Shown here piece by piece: positions 28,455 through 36,028 of a stretch of 36,028 nucleotides of DNA. The stretch is from Candidatus Omnitrophota bacterium (lineage in GTDB: Bacteria; Omnitrophota; Gorgyraeia; Tantalellales; Tantalellaceae). The notes under the pieces were generated by a model. The model had not been told where the DNA came from. It ran no database searches and worked only from the letters and a program-made list of their open reading frames with translations. Both the position numbers and the translations under genes were made by a program. Location of the stretch: the NCBI GenBank assembly GCA_016783605.1, contig JADHWG010000011.1, forward strand, positions 1 to 36,028, read 5' to 3'. Every line of letters starts with the position of its first letter. Positions within the stretch are counted from its first letter, which is position 1.

Positions 28455-29666
28455 TTAATACAAAAATCCAAACAGATATAACGGAATAGATTTTTTTGAA
28501 GCTACAAGAATATCATCTTTTACAAGAAATGAATTTTTCATATCAGGAACTATTTGCTTTATCTTTTTTTTCTTCCCTCCGATTTCGAAATTATAACCAT
28601 CGCATATGAAATCTCCGATTTTTTTGCTGTAAAAAACGTTTTTCCCGCCGCCAATAATTGAATTTACAAACAATATTTCCCTCACCATTCCAAGATCAAC
28701 CCTCTGCCCTATCCCATAGCATATAGCGTTGTATAATGTTGTATTTTCGATGAAAATTTTTTCGGGCTTTCTCATGAGCGCCAAACCTTTTTTATCAACA
28801 AAAATAGTGGATATTAATCCTGTTTCCTTCAAAGCCGTTATGTAATGCGCCATTGTTTTATCATCAATTTTTAAATTTTTAGCAAGATTATGGATATTTA
28901 TTCTTCCCGGCGGGATCGTAGCGAGAAAAGATAATATCTTTTCAAAATACGGCAGATTTTCTGTTCTCAAATTATAAAAGTTTGAAATATCTTCATAGAT
29001 CGTTTTTCTTATTATGTTCATAAGTTTTTGAAAATAAAATTCTTCTCCTTCAAAGATAAAAGGATAATAACCGTTTTTTAGATACTTTTTAAAATGTCCC
29101 TTGATCCTATCAACTTGAGAAAGTTTATACGAAATCTTCTCATGGTTCTTTATCAATTCCTCAAAAGATATCACCGAATATTCTTTTCCGGTTTGAAAAT
29201 TTAAATATTCTCTAAAAGATAATCCTTTCAGATGATATATCACTCCTCGCCTTGAAAGATCATATGTGCCCTTTATGAGATCGATACTCGAACTACCCGA
29301 AAAAACAATTTTGATATCACCGAAGGAATCATAAATATTCTTTAACTCCTGCCTCCAATTTTCATATTTATGCACTTCATCCAAAAAAAATATCTTTATC
29401 CCTTCACTTTGATACATTTCCTGAACGAATTCAAAAACAGTTGTTTTATTAAAATAGATATGATCCAAAGAGACGTAGAACACACCGCTTAGATCTTTTA
29501 TCTTGTTCTTTATATACTGCAGCATCAAGGTTGTTTTTCCGGCACCGCGCGGTCCGATAATTCCCACCAACCTGTTCGATAACTCAAATCGGTCATACAA
29601 ATACCGATAAGTATTAATGTTCATCCCCTCGATCAACCTAACAAAAGTTTGCTTTAGTGCTTCCAT
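28455..29666 (-). CDS. AAA_14/DUF4143 ATPase (second, divergent copy)
   Basis: GIIGPRGAGKTTLMLQYI, IFFLDEVHKYENWRQELKNIYD, VFSGSSSIDLIKG, YHLKGLSFREYL. Confidence 0.88.
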   Translation of the reverse strand: MEALKQTFVRLIEGMNINTYRYLYDRFELSNRLVGIIGPRGAGKTTLMLQYIKNKIKDLSGVFYVSLDHIYFNKTTVFEFVQEMYQSEGIKIFFLDEVHKYENWRQELKNIYDSFGDIKIVFSGSSSIDLIKGTYDLSRRGVIYHLKGLSFREYLNFQTGKEYSVISFEELIKNHEKISYKLSQVDRIKGHFKKYLKNGYYPFIFEGEEFYFQKLMNIIRKTIYEDISNFYNLRTENLPYFEKILSFLATIPPGRINIHNLAKNLKIDDKTMAHYITALKETGLISTIFVDKKGLALMRKPEKIFIENTTLYNAICYGIGQRVDLGMVREILFVNSIIGGGKNVFYSKKIGDFICDGYNFEIGGKKKKIKQIVPDMKNSFLVKDDILVASKKSIPLYLFGFLY

Positions 29667-29745
29667 AATTGGTTTCCAGTCTAAATTTTTACTAACTTAT
29701 TTAGAGTTTACTCCAATTTATCCACTTTGTCAAGCCCAAACAAGC

Positions 29746-29767
29746 AATACTACTTATAAGTAGTATT
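29746..29767. promoter_or_regulatory. 22-bp perfect palindrome AATACTACTTATAAGTAGTATT just upstream of a promoter
   Basis: Self-complementary; minus-strand -35 TTGACA (29728-29733), 17-nt spacer, -10 TAAACT (29705-29710) for the DUF4143 gene. Confidence 0.65.
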
Positions 29768-29775
29768 CCCCACCT

Positions 29776-30045
29776 TTAAGACTTCTGCCCCGGCATATCA
29801 AACACATCTTTCAAAGCGTCTCGACAATTTTTACAACGGCCTATATGCTCATCAATCGCCTTCTTCTCTTTACCCTTTATCCTTCCTTCGGTATAGTCTA
29901 TAAAAACTTTCGGAGACGGACAAGCGGCAACAACTTCAGCCGCCTTTTCCCCGACAGGTTTTCGTAACGACCTATAGAAACAATAAGCAAGATAAAGCAC
30001 CCCCGCAAACAACACCACCCGCATCAAAAAAAATCCTATCCCCAT
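29776..30045 (-). CDS. Membrane-anchored small zinc-finger (zf-HC2-like) protein
   Basis: N-terminal TM, then FIDYTEGRIKGKEKKAIDEHIGRCKNCRDAL (HxxxCxxC). Confidence 0.65.
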   Translation of the reverse strand: MGIGFFLMRVVLFAGVLYLAYCFYRSLRKPVGEKAAEVVAACPSPKVFIDYTEGRIKGKEKKAIDEHIGRCKNCRDALKDVFDMPGQKS

Positions 30046-30092
30046 ACTAAAACCACTCCTTTATCTTAAATCGTGTTATTTTTTCTCGCTTA

Positions 30093-30731
30093 TTACTCGG
30101 CTTCTTTCTTCAGCAAAATCTGTAAAACTTTCATCTTCTTACTTTCGTGTAAAAATCCTCCTCTAATGTGTATTTCGTTAAGAGCGACATTAGGATATAG
30201 ATAATATATTTCAATACGCTTAAGCACCTCTTTGCCCGAATGTTTGCCCTTCTCTATTGCTATAACGGTAGTCTGCGCCAAATCAAAAACATTGGCGAAT
30301 TCTCTGATGGTAAGCCCCAGTTCTGTCCTAAATTTTCTACACTTCTTTCCACCAAAACCTCTATCATACACAGGTTCAAAAATAAACGATGAAGGCCCTC
30401 GCCTGCCGATCGTAGGCAAAAGCACTAATGGGTTTTCTTCTGTCTCGCTGATTCCGGCATTTTCGCAATAATCAGAATACGCGGGATTTTCCCTTACAGG
30501 TACGCGGTCAGACAACGAAGGAAACAGCGTCCCGGAAACGTATTCTTGTTGAGTAAGCGGAAACTCATTTCCCAAAGGAATAGAGGCTTTCGCGTACAAA
30601 TAGCTTTTTTCATACACAAATTTGTAAGCGTCCTTCTCAAACGTCAACCTGCCGACATAAACCCTGGTTTTTCTTTTTTCCAGAAAAACATCAACGGCAA
30701 TTATTTTAAGATCCCTATTATTATACTTCAT
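30093..30731 (-). CDS. HipS-like (HipA N-terminal subdomain) fused to a HipB-like HTH domain
   Basis: VYVGRLTFEKDAYKFVYEKSYLYAKASIPLGNEFPLTQQEYVSGTLFPSLSDRVP then RKFRTELGLTIREFANVFDLAQTTVIAIEKGKHSGKEVLKRIEIY. Confidence 0.78.
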   Translation of the reverse strand: MKYNNRDLKIIAVDVFLEKRKTRVYVGRLTFEKDAYKFVYEKSYLYAKASIPLGNEFPLTQQEYVSGTLFPSLSDRVPVRENPAYSDYCENAGISETEENPLVLLPTIGRRGPSSFIFEPVYDRGFGGKKCRKFRTELGLTIREFANVFDLAQTTVIAIEKGKHSGKEVLKRIEIYYLYPNVALNEIHIRGGFLHESKKMKVLQILLKKEAE

Positions 30732-31644
30732 TTTTCAATTCCCCATATCTTCTTTCAACTAAAGAAAAAAATGCTTTTTTTCTTTTTTGCGAAATAAAGG
30801 CAGTATCAACAAGAGTTTTTATTTTTTCCAAGTCGAGTTTCTCAATAAAAGAATCAGCAATATCCGAATACCCTAACCTCTTTGCTTCTCTATAATAATC
30901 CGCGATAGAAGGCTCCAATGTATCCTTAACCACGATCTTGCCTTTTGGCTCATGCATGGCTTCAAGTAATCCATCTTCTTCCATCCCTAGATACGCGGGA
31001 TTATCATAAAATGGAGACAAAAAACATTCTTTAGCTTTCCTCACAATCGCAAGATTTCTTCCATGCCTATCATGATTTCCTATAAGAGCGTCAAAAATAC
31101 ATAATTCAACGAATCTCTTTATATCCGCAGCTCTTCCTGTATTATTTTTAAGAATTTTTATGACTGTTTCATAATCAAACTCCTCGCCTTCTTTTACAAA
31201 ATGATAGATGTGCACCAAATCTGCCGGGATATGATCCTGCATAAAATTCCTACTCACAAATGTCTCTACGTTATTTTTAAATTTTATAAAATAAAATGAA
31301 GGAACATCCAACCCTAGTGACACCGCTATCCTATTGCATAAAAACTCCGTCGGCGGCAATTCAGGAAATCTATCATCCTTCACTTTAAGTATATATCTTT
31401 CGTTGTTTAGCATAGCTGAGTATTTTTTAAATTTTCCTTGAAAAAAACTTGATGCTATGCCCCTTGAAGATATTTTTTCTTCCGGACCGGATGAAGTCGT
31501 GCTTTTAAGCGCGACATGCCCAAAGTCCACATCACTATCAAGCGCGAACCACTCCATAAAACATTGTTTATGCAACCCATGCCTCGTCTCGTCTTTGTCT
31601 TCTATTCTCTCCCCACACCTATAGCAAATCATATTTTTCTCCAT
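30721..31644 (-). CDS. HipT/HipA-like Ser/Thr kinase with N-terminal zinc-ribbon
   Basis: N-term CYRCGERIEDKDETRHGLHKQC; core ASSFFQGKFKKYSAML, YILKV, ALIGNHDRHGRNLAI, SPFYDNPAYLG; overlaps downstream gene. Confidence 0.85.
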   Translation of the reverse strand: MEKNMICYRCGERIEDKDETRHGLHKQCFMEWFALDSDVDFGHVALKSTTSSGPEEKISSRGIASSFFQGKFKKYSAMLNNERYILKVKDDRFPELPPTEFLCNRIAVSLGLDVPSFYFIKFKNNVETFVSRNFMQDHIPADLVHIYHFVKEGEEFDYETVIKILKNNTGRAADIKRFVELCIFDALIGNHDRHGRNLAIVRKAKECFLSPFYDNPAYLGMEEDGLLEAMHEPKGKIVVKDTLEPSIADYYREAKRLGYSDIADSFIEKLDLEKIKTLVDTAFISQKRKKAFFSLVERRYGELKNEV

Positions 31645-31668
31645 TTATGCATCAAGTATAACACAATA

Positions 31669-31725
31669 TAATTCTGTGTCAAGTTTGGTGCAATATAATA
31701 TTGCACCAAACTTGACACAGAATTA
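31669..31725. promoter_or_regulatory. 57-bp palindrome (28-nt perfect arms, 1-nt centre) overlapping the hip promoter
   Basis: TAATTCTGTGTCAAGTTTGGTGCAATAT-A-ATATTGCACCAAACTTGACACAGAATTA; minus-strand -35 TTGACA 31677-31682, 16-nt spacer, -10 TATACT 31655-31660. Confidence 0.88.
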
Positions 31726-31846
31726 CATTAACGTCATATGGTTAAACAAGATACAAGCTTTTAGCCAAAAAATGGTGCTTTTTGCTCCTTGTGAAAACAT
31801 AAGATGGGTTAACTATTAGTTGACAGAATGCATCATTTTGACTTGA

Positions 31847-31879
31847 TTTACTACTAATTTAGTAGCAATTAGTAGTAAA
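31847..31879. repeat. Inverted repeat TTTACTACTAATT-(7 nt)-AATTAGTAGTAAA
   Basis: 13-nt perfect arms, followed by a 26-codon ORF remnant. Confidence 0.7.
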
Positions 31880-31956
31880 TTAGTACTGCGATGGGCACAA
31901 CAAAGAAGATAAAAAGAGTTACCGAATTATTGAGCATTAACAGACGTCCCTATTCA

Positions 31957-32643
31957 TTAATTGCGCATTGAAGTTAATATGACATATGCCCAAACATAAT
32001 AAATTCCAACAAGAACAAAAATTATCCCTGTAACTTTCCTCATATATATTTCAAGCTTTGCTACTTTGTTAAACCAATGTGCTATTGAATGAACCCCCAA
32101 AGATATTCCGACGGCGAATACGAGAACCGGAAGGCCCGTGCCGATACCGTACACAAAAGGAAATGTGATCCCGAAACTATTGTTTAATGCCAACGGTATT
32201 AGACTGCCGAAAAACAGTGCCGCCGAGATCGGACAGAAAGACAACGCAAAGATCACTCCCAATACGAACGAACCAAATATACCCGATTTTGCCAGCTTGC
32301 TTTGTCTTTCTCCGGAAATCATAAATCCCGTAAAACTGAATTTTAAAATACCCATAAGGAAAAGACCTACAGCAATAAGAAGCGGTCCAAGGATCATATT
32401 CATGTATTTCTGAAGAAAATTCGCGACAGCCGGAACACCGGCTAAAGAAAAAATGATGATCGCGCCCAACACAATATACGCCGCCATACGCCCCAGCGTA
32501 TACGCCAGTCCCGACCAAAAAACCATGCGCGGGTGATCTATCTTTTTGGAAAGAAATGAAACAGCGGCAATATTCGTCGCGAGCGGACACGGACTGATCG
32601 ACGTAAGCACTCCAAGCCATAAAGCTGTGAACAATGCCGTCAT
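31957..32643 (-). CDS. ArsG-family/CcdA-DsbD-like transmembrane transporter
   Basis: LWLGVLTSISPCPLATNIAAVSFLSKKIDHPRMVFWSGLAYTLGRMAAYI...ALSFCPISAALFFGSLIPLA. Confidence 0.82.
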   Translation of the reverse strand: MTALFTALWLGVLTSISPCPLATNIAAVSFLSKKIDHPRMVFWSGLAYTLGRMAAYIVLGAIIIFSLAGVPAVANFLQKYMNMILGPLLIAVGLFLMGILKFSFTGFMISGERQSKLAKSGIFGSFVLGVIFALSFCPISAALFFGSLIPLALNNSFGITFPFVYGIGTGLPVLVFAVGISLGVHSIAHWFNKVAKLEIYMRKVTGIIFVLVGIYYVWAYVILTSMRN

Positions 32644-33071
32644 GACCCATCTCCCGTTTTTAATACGTCAAGGAAGCTTTGAGTTTCTCCTTTAATATAC
32701 TCATAAAACTTATCCCTGTTTCCTAAATATTGCCAAACTTTTTCTAAATTCTTAAATTTTATCTCTTTGCCGCCTTCCGATAGAGACAACACAACAGACT
32801 TTGTGTAAATCTGATAATCCTTTACAAAATGTTGATTTTCTTTATCTTCAACATTGATCTCCCTATAAGCAAGATCTCCGGACTCTATTTCTTTTTCGAA
32901 ATACTCTCTTAAGGCGCCTTCTGTATATTGCTCAATTTTATGACACGAAGAACAGCGAAATGTAGTGTGGAAATAATAAACAATAACCTTAGTCGTGCTT
33001 TGAGCAAACGAACCCGAAGAAAAAACGCATAACACCGTAAAGACAATAAACACTGAAAAAAGCTTTTTCAT
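32640..33071 (-). CDS. ArsF-family (thioredoxin-like) exported protein
   Basis: Signal peptide; KVIVYYFHTTFRCSSCHKIEQYTEGALREYF...INVEDKENQHFVKDYQIYTKSVVLS...KNLEKVWQYL; ATGA overlap with 31957-32643. Confidence 0.8.
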   Translation of the reverse strand: MKKLFSVFIVFTVLCVFSSGSFAQSTTKVIVYYFHTTFRCSSCHKIEQYTEGALREYFEKEIESGDLAYREINVEDKENQHFVKDYQIYTKSVVLSLSEGGKEIKFKNLEKVWQYLGNRDKFYEYIKGETQSFLDVLKTGDGS

Positions 33072-33085
33072 AGAAAATACCTTTC

Positions 33086-33313
33086 CTAAATAAATTTCTC
33101 TATTTCCTCAGGCGATAATACTTTCCCTGCCGACTTAACTTCGCCGTCAACAACTAACGCCGGTGTCGCCATTACGGCATATTCGGTGATCTTTGCAAGA
33201 TCTTCGATCTTGACCACATCCGCTTTTTTCCCCGCGTTTTTTAAGGCGGCTTGAACATTATCGTAAAGCGCGTTGCATTTATGACATCCCATGCCAAGTA
33301 TTTCGATCTTCAT
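33086..33313 (-). CDS. Thioredoxin-like small protein (TM0996/MTH895 glutaredoxin-like)
   Basis: MKIEILGMGCHKCNALYDNVQAALKNAGKKADVVKIEDLAKITEYAVMATPALVVDGEVK. Confidence 0.88.
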   Translation of the reverse strand: MKIEILGMGCHKCNALYDNVQAALKNAGKKADVVKIEDLAKITEYAVMATPALVVDGEVKSAGKVLSPEEIEKFI

Positions 33314-33320
33314 GATCCTC

Positions 33321-34508
33321 CTATTGAATAATATTTCCAAAAAGAATTCCGCTTAATGTCGCCATAATAACAACAAGACCAACATAAACAACCGTTTTCT
33401 TCGTCCCGATAATACCGCGGATAACAAGCATATTTGGTAAACTGAGAGCGGGACCGGCTAAAAGTAACGCCAGGGCGGGACCTTTTCCCATACCCGCGCC
33501 TATTAACCCCTGTAATATCGGCACCTCTGTAAGTGTCGCGAAATACATAAAAGCTCCTACGATCGAAGCAAAAAAATTGGATAATAAAGAATTCCCTCCA
33601 ACAGCTTTTGCGATTATCCATGAAGGGATAAGCCCGCCCTGCCCCGGGCGTCCAAGTAACAAACCCGCGATCACAACACCTATAAGAAGTAAGGGCATGA
33701 TCTGTTTAGTGAACATCCAGGAACTACGCATCCACTCTGATATCTCTTCTTTCTTAAACCACCTAAAAAGCGTAATACCGGTTATGATCAAAAACCCGAC
33801 AGCCAAATACCACTTTATCGCGAATATTGATGCCCACAAACCGATATCCCCATCCTGAGGTTTGGTCCAATTAGCAAATACAAGAAAACCGACCATGCCG
33901 CCAAAATATAGAGCATTCTGCCATAAAACTCTTCGTTCCTTAACATTTTCGCCAAAAAACTCGTCTTCTGTTTTTCTCGCACGTTCTTCCCTGATAAATA
34001 TCAAATGCATCATAAGCCCGATAACTATACTAAAAATTATCGCTCCTACAGCCCTGGCAAGCCCCATCTTCCACCCGAGTATTCGCGCAGTCAGAATGAT
34101 CGCCAAAACATTGATCGCGGGTCCGGAATATAGAAATGCCATAGCAGGTCCCAGCCCGGCACCTCTTTTATAAATACCCGAGAAAAGCGGAAGAACACTA
34201 CACGAACACACCGATAGAATTGTTCCCGAAACCGATGCCACGCTGTAGGCAAGAAATTTATTCGCTTTTGCTCCAAAATATTTGATCACCGAGGTCTGGC
34301 TGACAAACACTGAAATGGCACCCGCGATAAAGAACGCGGGAACAAGACAAAGCAAAACATGCTCTCTCGCGTACCAGCGGACCAACGCCAAAGATTCGAA
34401 TATCGGATTTCGAAACGGCAACAACTCAACAGGCAGATAGAAACACCCCGCAAAAACAATAATCATCAATAAAAGTTTATTTTTCTCTTTCATTTTTTCT
34501 CTTTCCAA
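33321..34508 (-). CDS. ArsP/DUF318-family permease
   Basis: SVCSCSVLPLFSGIYKRGAGLGPAMAFLYSGPAINVLAIILTARILGW...GAFMYFATLTEVPILQGLIGAGMGKGPALALLLAGPALSLPNM. Confidence 0.88.
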   Translation of the reverse strand: MEREKMKEKNKLLLMIIVFAGCFYLPVELLPFRNPIFESLALVRWYAREHVLLCLVPAFFIAGAISVFVSQTSVIKYFGAKANKFLAYSVASVSGTILSVCSCSVLPLFSGIYKRGAGLGPAMAFLYSGPAINVLAIILTARILGWKMGLARAVGAIIFSIVIGLMMHLIFIREERARKTEDEFFGENVKERRVLWQNALYFGGMVGFLVFANWTKPQDGDIGLWASIFAIKWYLAVGFLIITGITLFRWFKKEEISEWMRSSWMFTKQIMPLLLIGVVIAGLLLGRPGQGGLIPSWIIAKAVGGNSLLSNFFASIVGAFMYFATLTEVPILQGLIGAGMGKGPALALLLAGPALSLPNMLVIRGIIGTKKTVVYVGLVVIMATLSGILFGNIIQ

Positions 34509-34518
34509 TAATGAGGTC

Positions 34519-34578
34519 AGGTCTTAATATTTCACTTGGCGAAACATGTTAAAGTTGAATATATAAGACTTTACCCCC
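34519..34578. repeat. REP-like element, copy 1
   Basis: AGGTCTTAATATTTCACTTGGCGAAACATGTTAAAGTTGAATATATAAGACTTTACCCCC; near-identical to 35282-35340. Confidence 0.85.
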
Positions 34579-35164
34579 CTTGTTTGATAATCTCTTCCAA
34601 CGTTTTCCTCGGTCTTGCAGGTATATCCCCCTCATAATAACCCGCTATCAACACAAAAGGAATAACAAAATCGTCAGGGATACCTAACACTTCACGCAAA
34701 ACTAACTCATCTATCAATCCGATAAAACTCGTTCCCAATCCAAGTTCCGTCGCCCTTAAAACCATAAACGCCGAGGCTATGGAAACATCACGAACCACTC
34801 TCAAAACTTCTTTCCCCTCTAAAACACTGAAGAGTTCCTTTCTTTTCTTTTCATCCTTAGGCACACTTCCTTCTTTAACCTGATATTCGCCGCCGAGTTT
34901 GCCGCTATACGCATGAGAATCCCCGCAGCAAACGATTATTGCCGGCGCGGAATAAACAAAATCCTGCCGAAAAGCTTTTCTCTCTCTCAGCTTTTCCACT
35001 ATCTTCTCACTATTAATAATGTAAAACCTGCAAGGCTGAGCATTGCACCCGCTCGGCGCAAGCCTGGCCGCATCAACGATCTCACTAATAACTTCCTCAC
35101 TCACCGCCTTTTTAACATACCTCCTAACACTCCGTCGTGTTTCTATCGCCCTTTTTACTTCCAT
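34571..35164 (-). CDS. Nitroreductase-family protein
   Basis: AIETRRSVRRYVKKAVSEEVISEIVDAARLAPSGCNAQPCRFYII...VRDVSIASAFMVLRATELGLGTSFIG. Confidence 0.92.
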   Translation of the reverse strand: MEVKRAIETRRSVRRYVKKAVSEEVISEIVDAARLAPSGCNAQPCRFYIINSEKIVEKLRERKAFRQDFVYSAPAIIVCCGDSHAYSGKLGGEYQVKEGSVPKDEKKRKELFSVLEGKEVLRVVRDVSIASAFMVLRATELGLGTSFIGLIDELVLREVLGIPDDFVIPFVLIAGYYEGDIPARPRKTLEEIIKQGG

Positions 35165-35217
35165 AATATCCCCTTCGAAGTATGTTTAAGTATGTTTTTT
35201 TTAATAGGGACAGACAC

Positions 35218-35277
35218 CTATTTTTTTATCCGTTTCTTAGGCCGCCCCCGCGGTTTTAATTTCAAATCAGATAAAGG
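35218..35277 (-). pseudogene. Possible C-terminal remnant of a REP-associated (Y1_Tnp/RAYT-type) transposase
   Basis: Minus-strand reading PLSDLKLKPRGRPKKRIKK* lying between AGGGACAGACACC and GGTCTTAAT-type repeats; no upstream ORF body. Confidence 0.4.
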
Positions 35278-35281
35278 GATC

Positions 35282-35340
35282 AGGTCTTAATATTTCACTT
35301 CGCGAAACATGTTAAAGTTGAATATTAAGACTTTACCCCC
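35282..35340. repeat. REP-like element, copy 2
   Basis: AGGTCTTAATATTTCACTTCGCGAAACATGTTAAAGTTGAATATTAAGACTTTACCCCC, imperfect hairpin. Confidence 0.85.
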
Positions 35341-35352
35341 TTTATCCCCTGA

Positions 35353-35601
35353 CTATTGGGCTACTTCGTGTATAACTTCTGAAAGAAAAGTCTGGTACTT
35401 CACTCCTAGTTTTTTTGCTTTCAGCTTTATTTTTTTAATATCCATACTGTTTACCCTTATTGTCATCGTTGTATTTTTTTTGCGCATAGCTATCGCTTGG
35501 GCTATTTCTTGTAAACGTTTTCCCGTTACAGGCCGATATTCCCCCTTCATTAAGGCTTCTTCGATTTGTTTTTCTTCTTTTGTTAGTTTTGTATTTTTCA
35601 T
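35353..35601 (-). CDS. CopG/BrnA-like antitoxin (ribbon-helix-helix)
   Basis: KKNTTMTIRVNSMDIKKIKLKAKKLGVKYQTFLSEVIHEVAQ. Confidence 0.72.
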   Translation of the reverse strand: MKNTKLTKEEKQIEEALMKGEYRPVTGKRLQEIAQAIAMRKKNTTMTIRVNSMDIKKIKLKAKKLGVKYQTFLSEVIHEVAQ

Positions 35602-35812
35602 TTTTTCTCAAGAATAGAGCTGGCTTTAGCCCCAAAAGAGCAATAGAATTGACACAGAACATGTATGAAGTAGAATGTCAAACATCAGATTCTATAGAAC
35701 CCAAGAAGATTATCTTAAAAATGGATAAGGAACAGCAACTTCTTTATAACATTATTAACAAATCGTTATGAATTTTGGGTGTCCCATTGCGGAAGTCAGG
35801 ACCATTTTAATA

Positions 35813-35884
35813 AAAATAGGGACAGACACCATTTTTTGTTCATTGCTCAGACACCCCATAAAATGTGGTGTCTGTCCCTATTTT
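35813..35884. repeat. Inverted repeat with 19-nt arms AAAATAGGGACAGACACCA ... TGGTGTCTGTCCCTATTTT
   Basis: Perfect arms 35813-35831 and 35866-35884. Confidence 0.88.
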
Positions 35885-36028
35885 CACTATTATGTAATTC
35901 GCACCGCATAGCGCTACGGAGTCAGACATCAACGGACTGCCTCAACTAAAGGATAAAAGGGGCAGGTCTTAATCTTCAACTTAAGTACTTTTTGAATCCA
36001 TACGGGCAAAACTCTTGTCTTTTTCACT

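Noticed and set aside
32177-32650. 157-aa minus-strand ORF
   Set aside because: Overlaps the ArsG-like gene in another frame; the ArsG frame has clear transmembrane signature motifs.
33310-33621. 103-aa minus-strand ORF
   Set aside because: Out-of-frame overlap with the ArsP-like permease C-terminus; shadow ORF.
35580-35771. 63-aa plus-strand ORF ending ...MDKEQQLLYNIINKSL
   Set aside because: Partly antisense to the CopG-like gene, no recognisable domain; could be a remnant but unsupported.

Overview
A 36 kb bacterial chromosomal window with strong minus-strand bias; only the marC/glycosyltransferase/small membrane protein block at about 21.8-24.1 kb is on the plus strand. Gene content and repeat style suggest an Omnitrophota-like or other uncultured bacterial genome (inference only). 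Main blocks on the minus strand: (1) an APC permease fused to a PTS EIIA domain, a minimal SufC-SufBD pair, a TPR protein, RecQ and a VOC protein; (2) a Wsp/ACF-style chemosensory cluster (CheR-TPR, CheW, CheW, MCP, CheA-REC, REC, CheB), bracketed by two paralogous soluble histidine kinase/receiver pairs; (3) an accessory stretch with two AAA/DUF4143 ATPases, a nucleotidyltransferase pair and a HipT-like kinase next to a HipS-HipB-like fusion; (4) an ArsP/thioredoxin/ArsF/ArsG-like operon; (5) a nitroreductase flanked by direct repeats. Most notable: several accessory modules have near-consensus promoters overlapped by perfect palindromes, including a 57-bp palindrome at the hip locus and a duplicated operator at the nucleotidyltransferase pair. 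Other points of interest are the split/fused Hip system, a pentanucleotide repeat directly upstream of cheR, an in-frame stop splitting an amino-acid permease, a tRNA-queuosine mannosyltransferase (QTMAN/GTDC1-like) homolog, and composite intergenic palindromic repeats, related members of which supply stop codons to neighbouring genes. All family calls come from reading translated sequence; no database searches were run.
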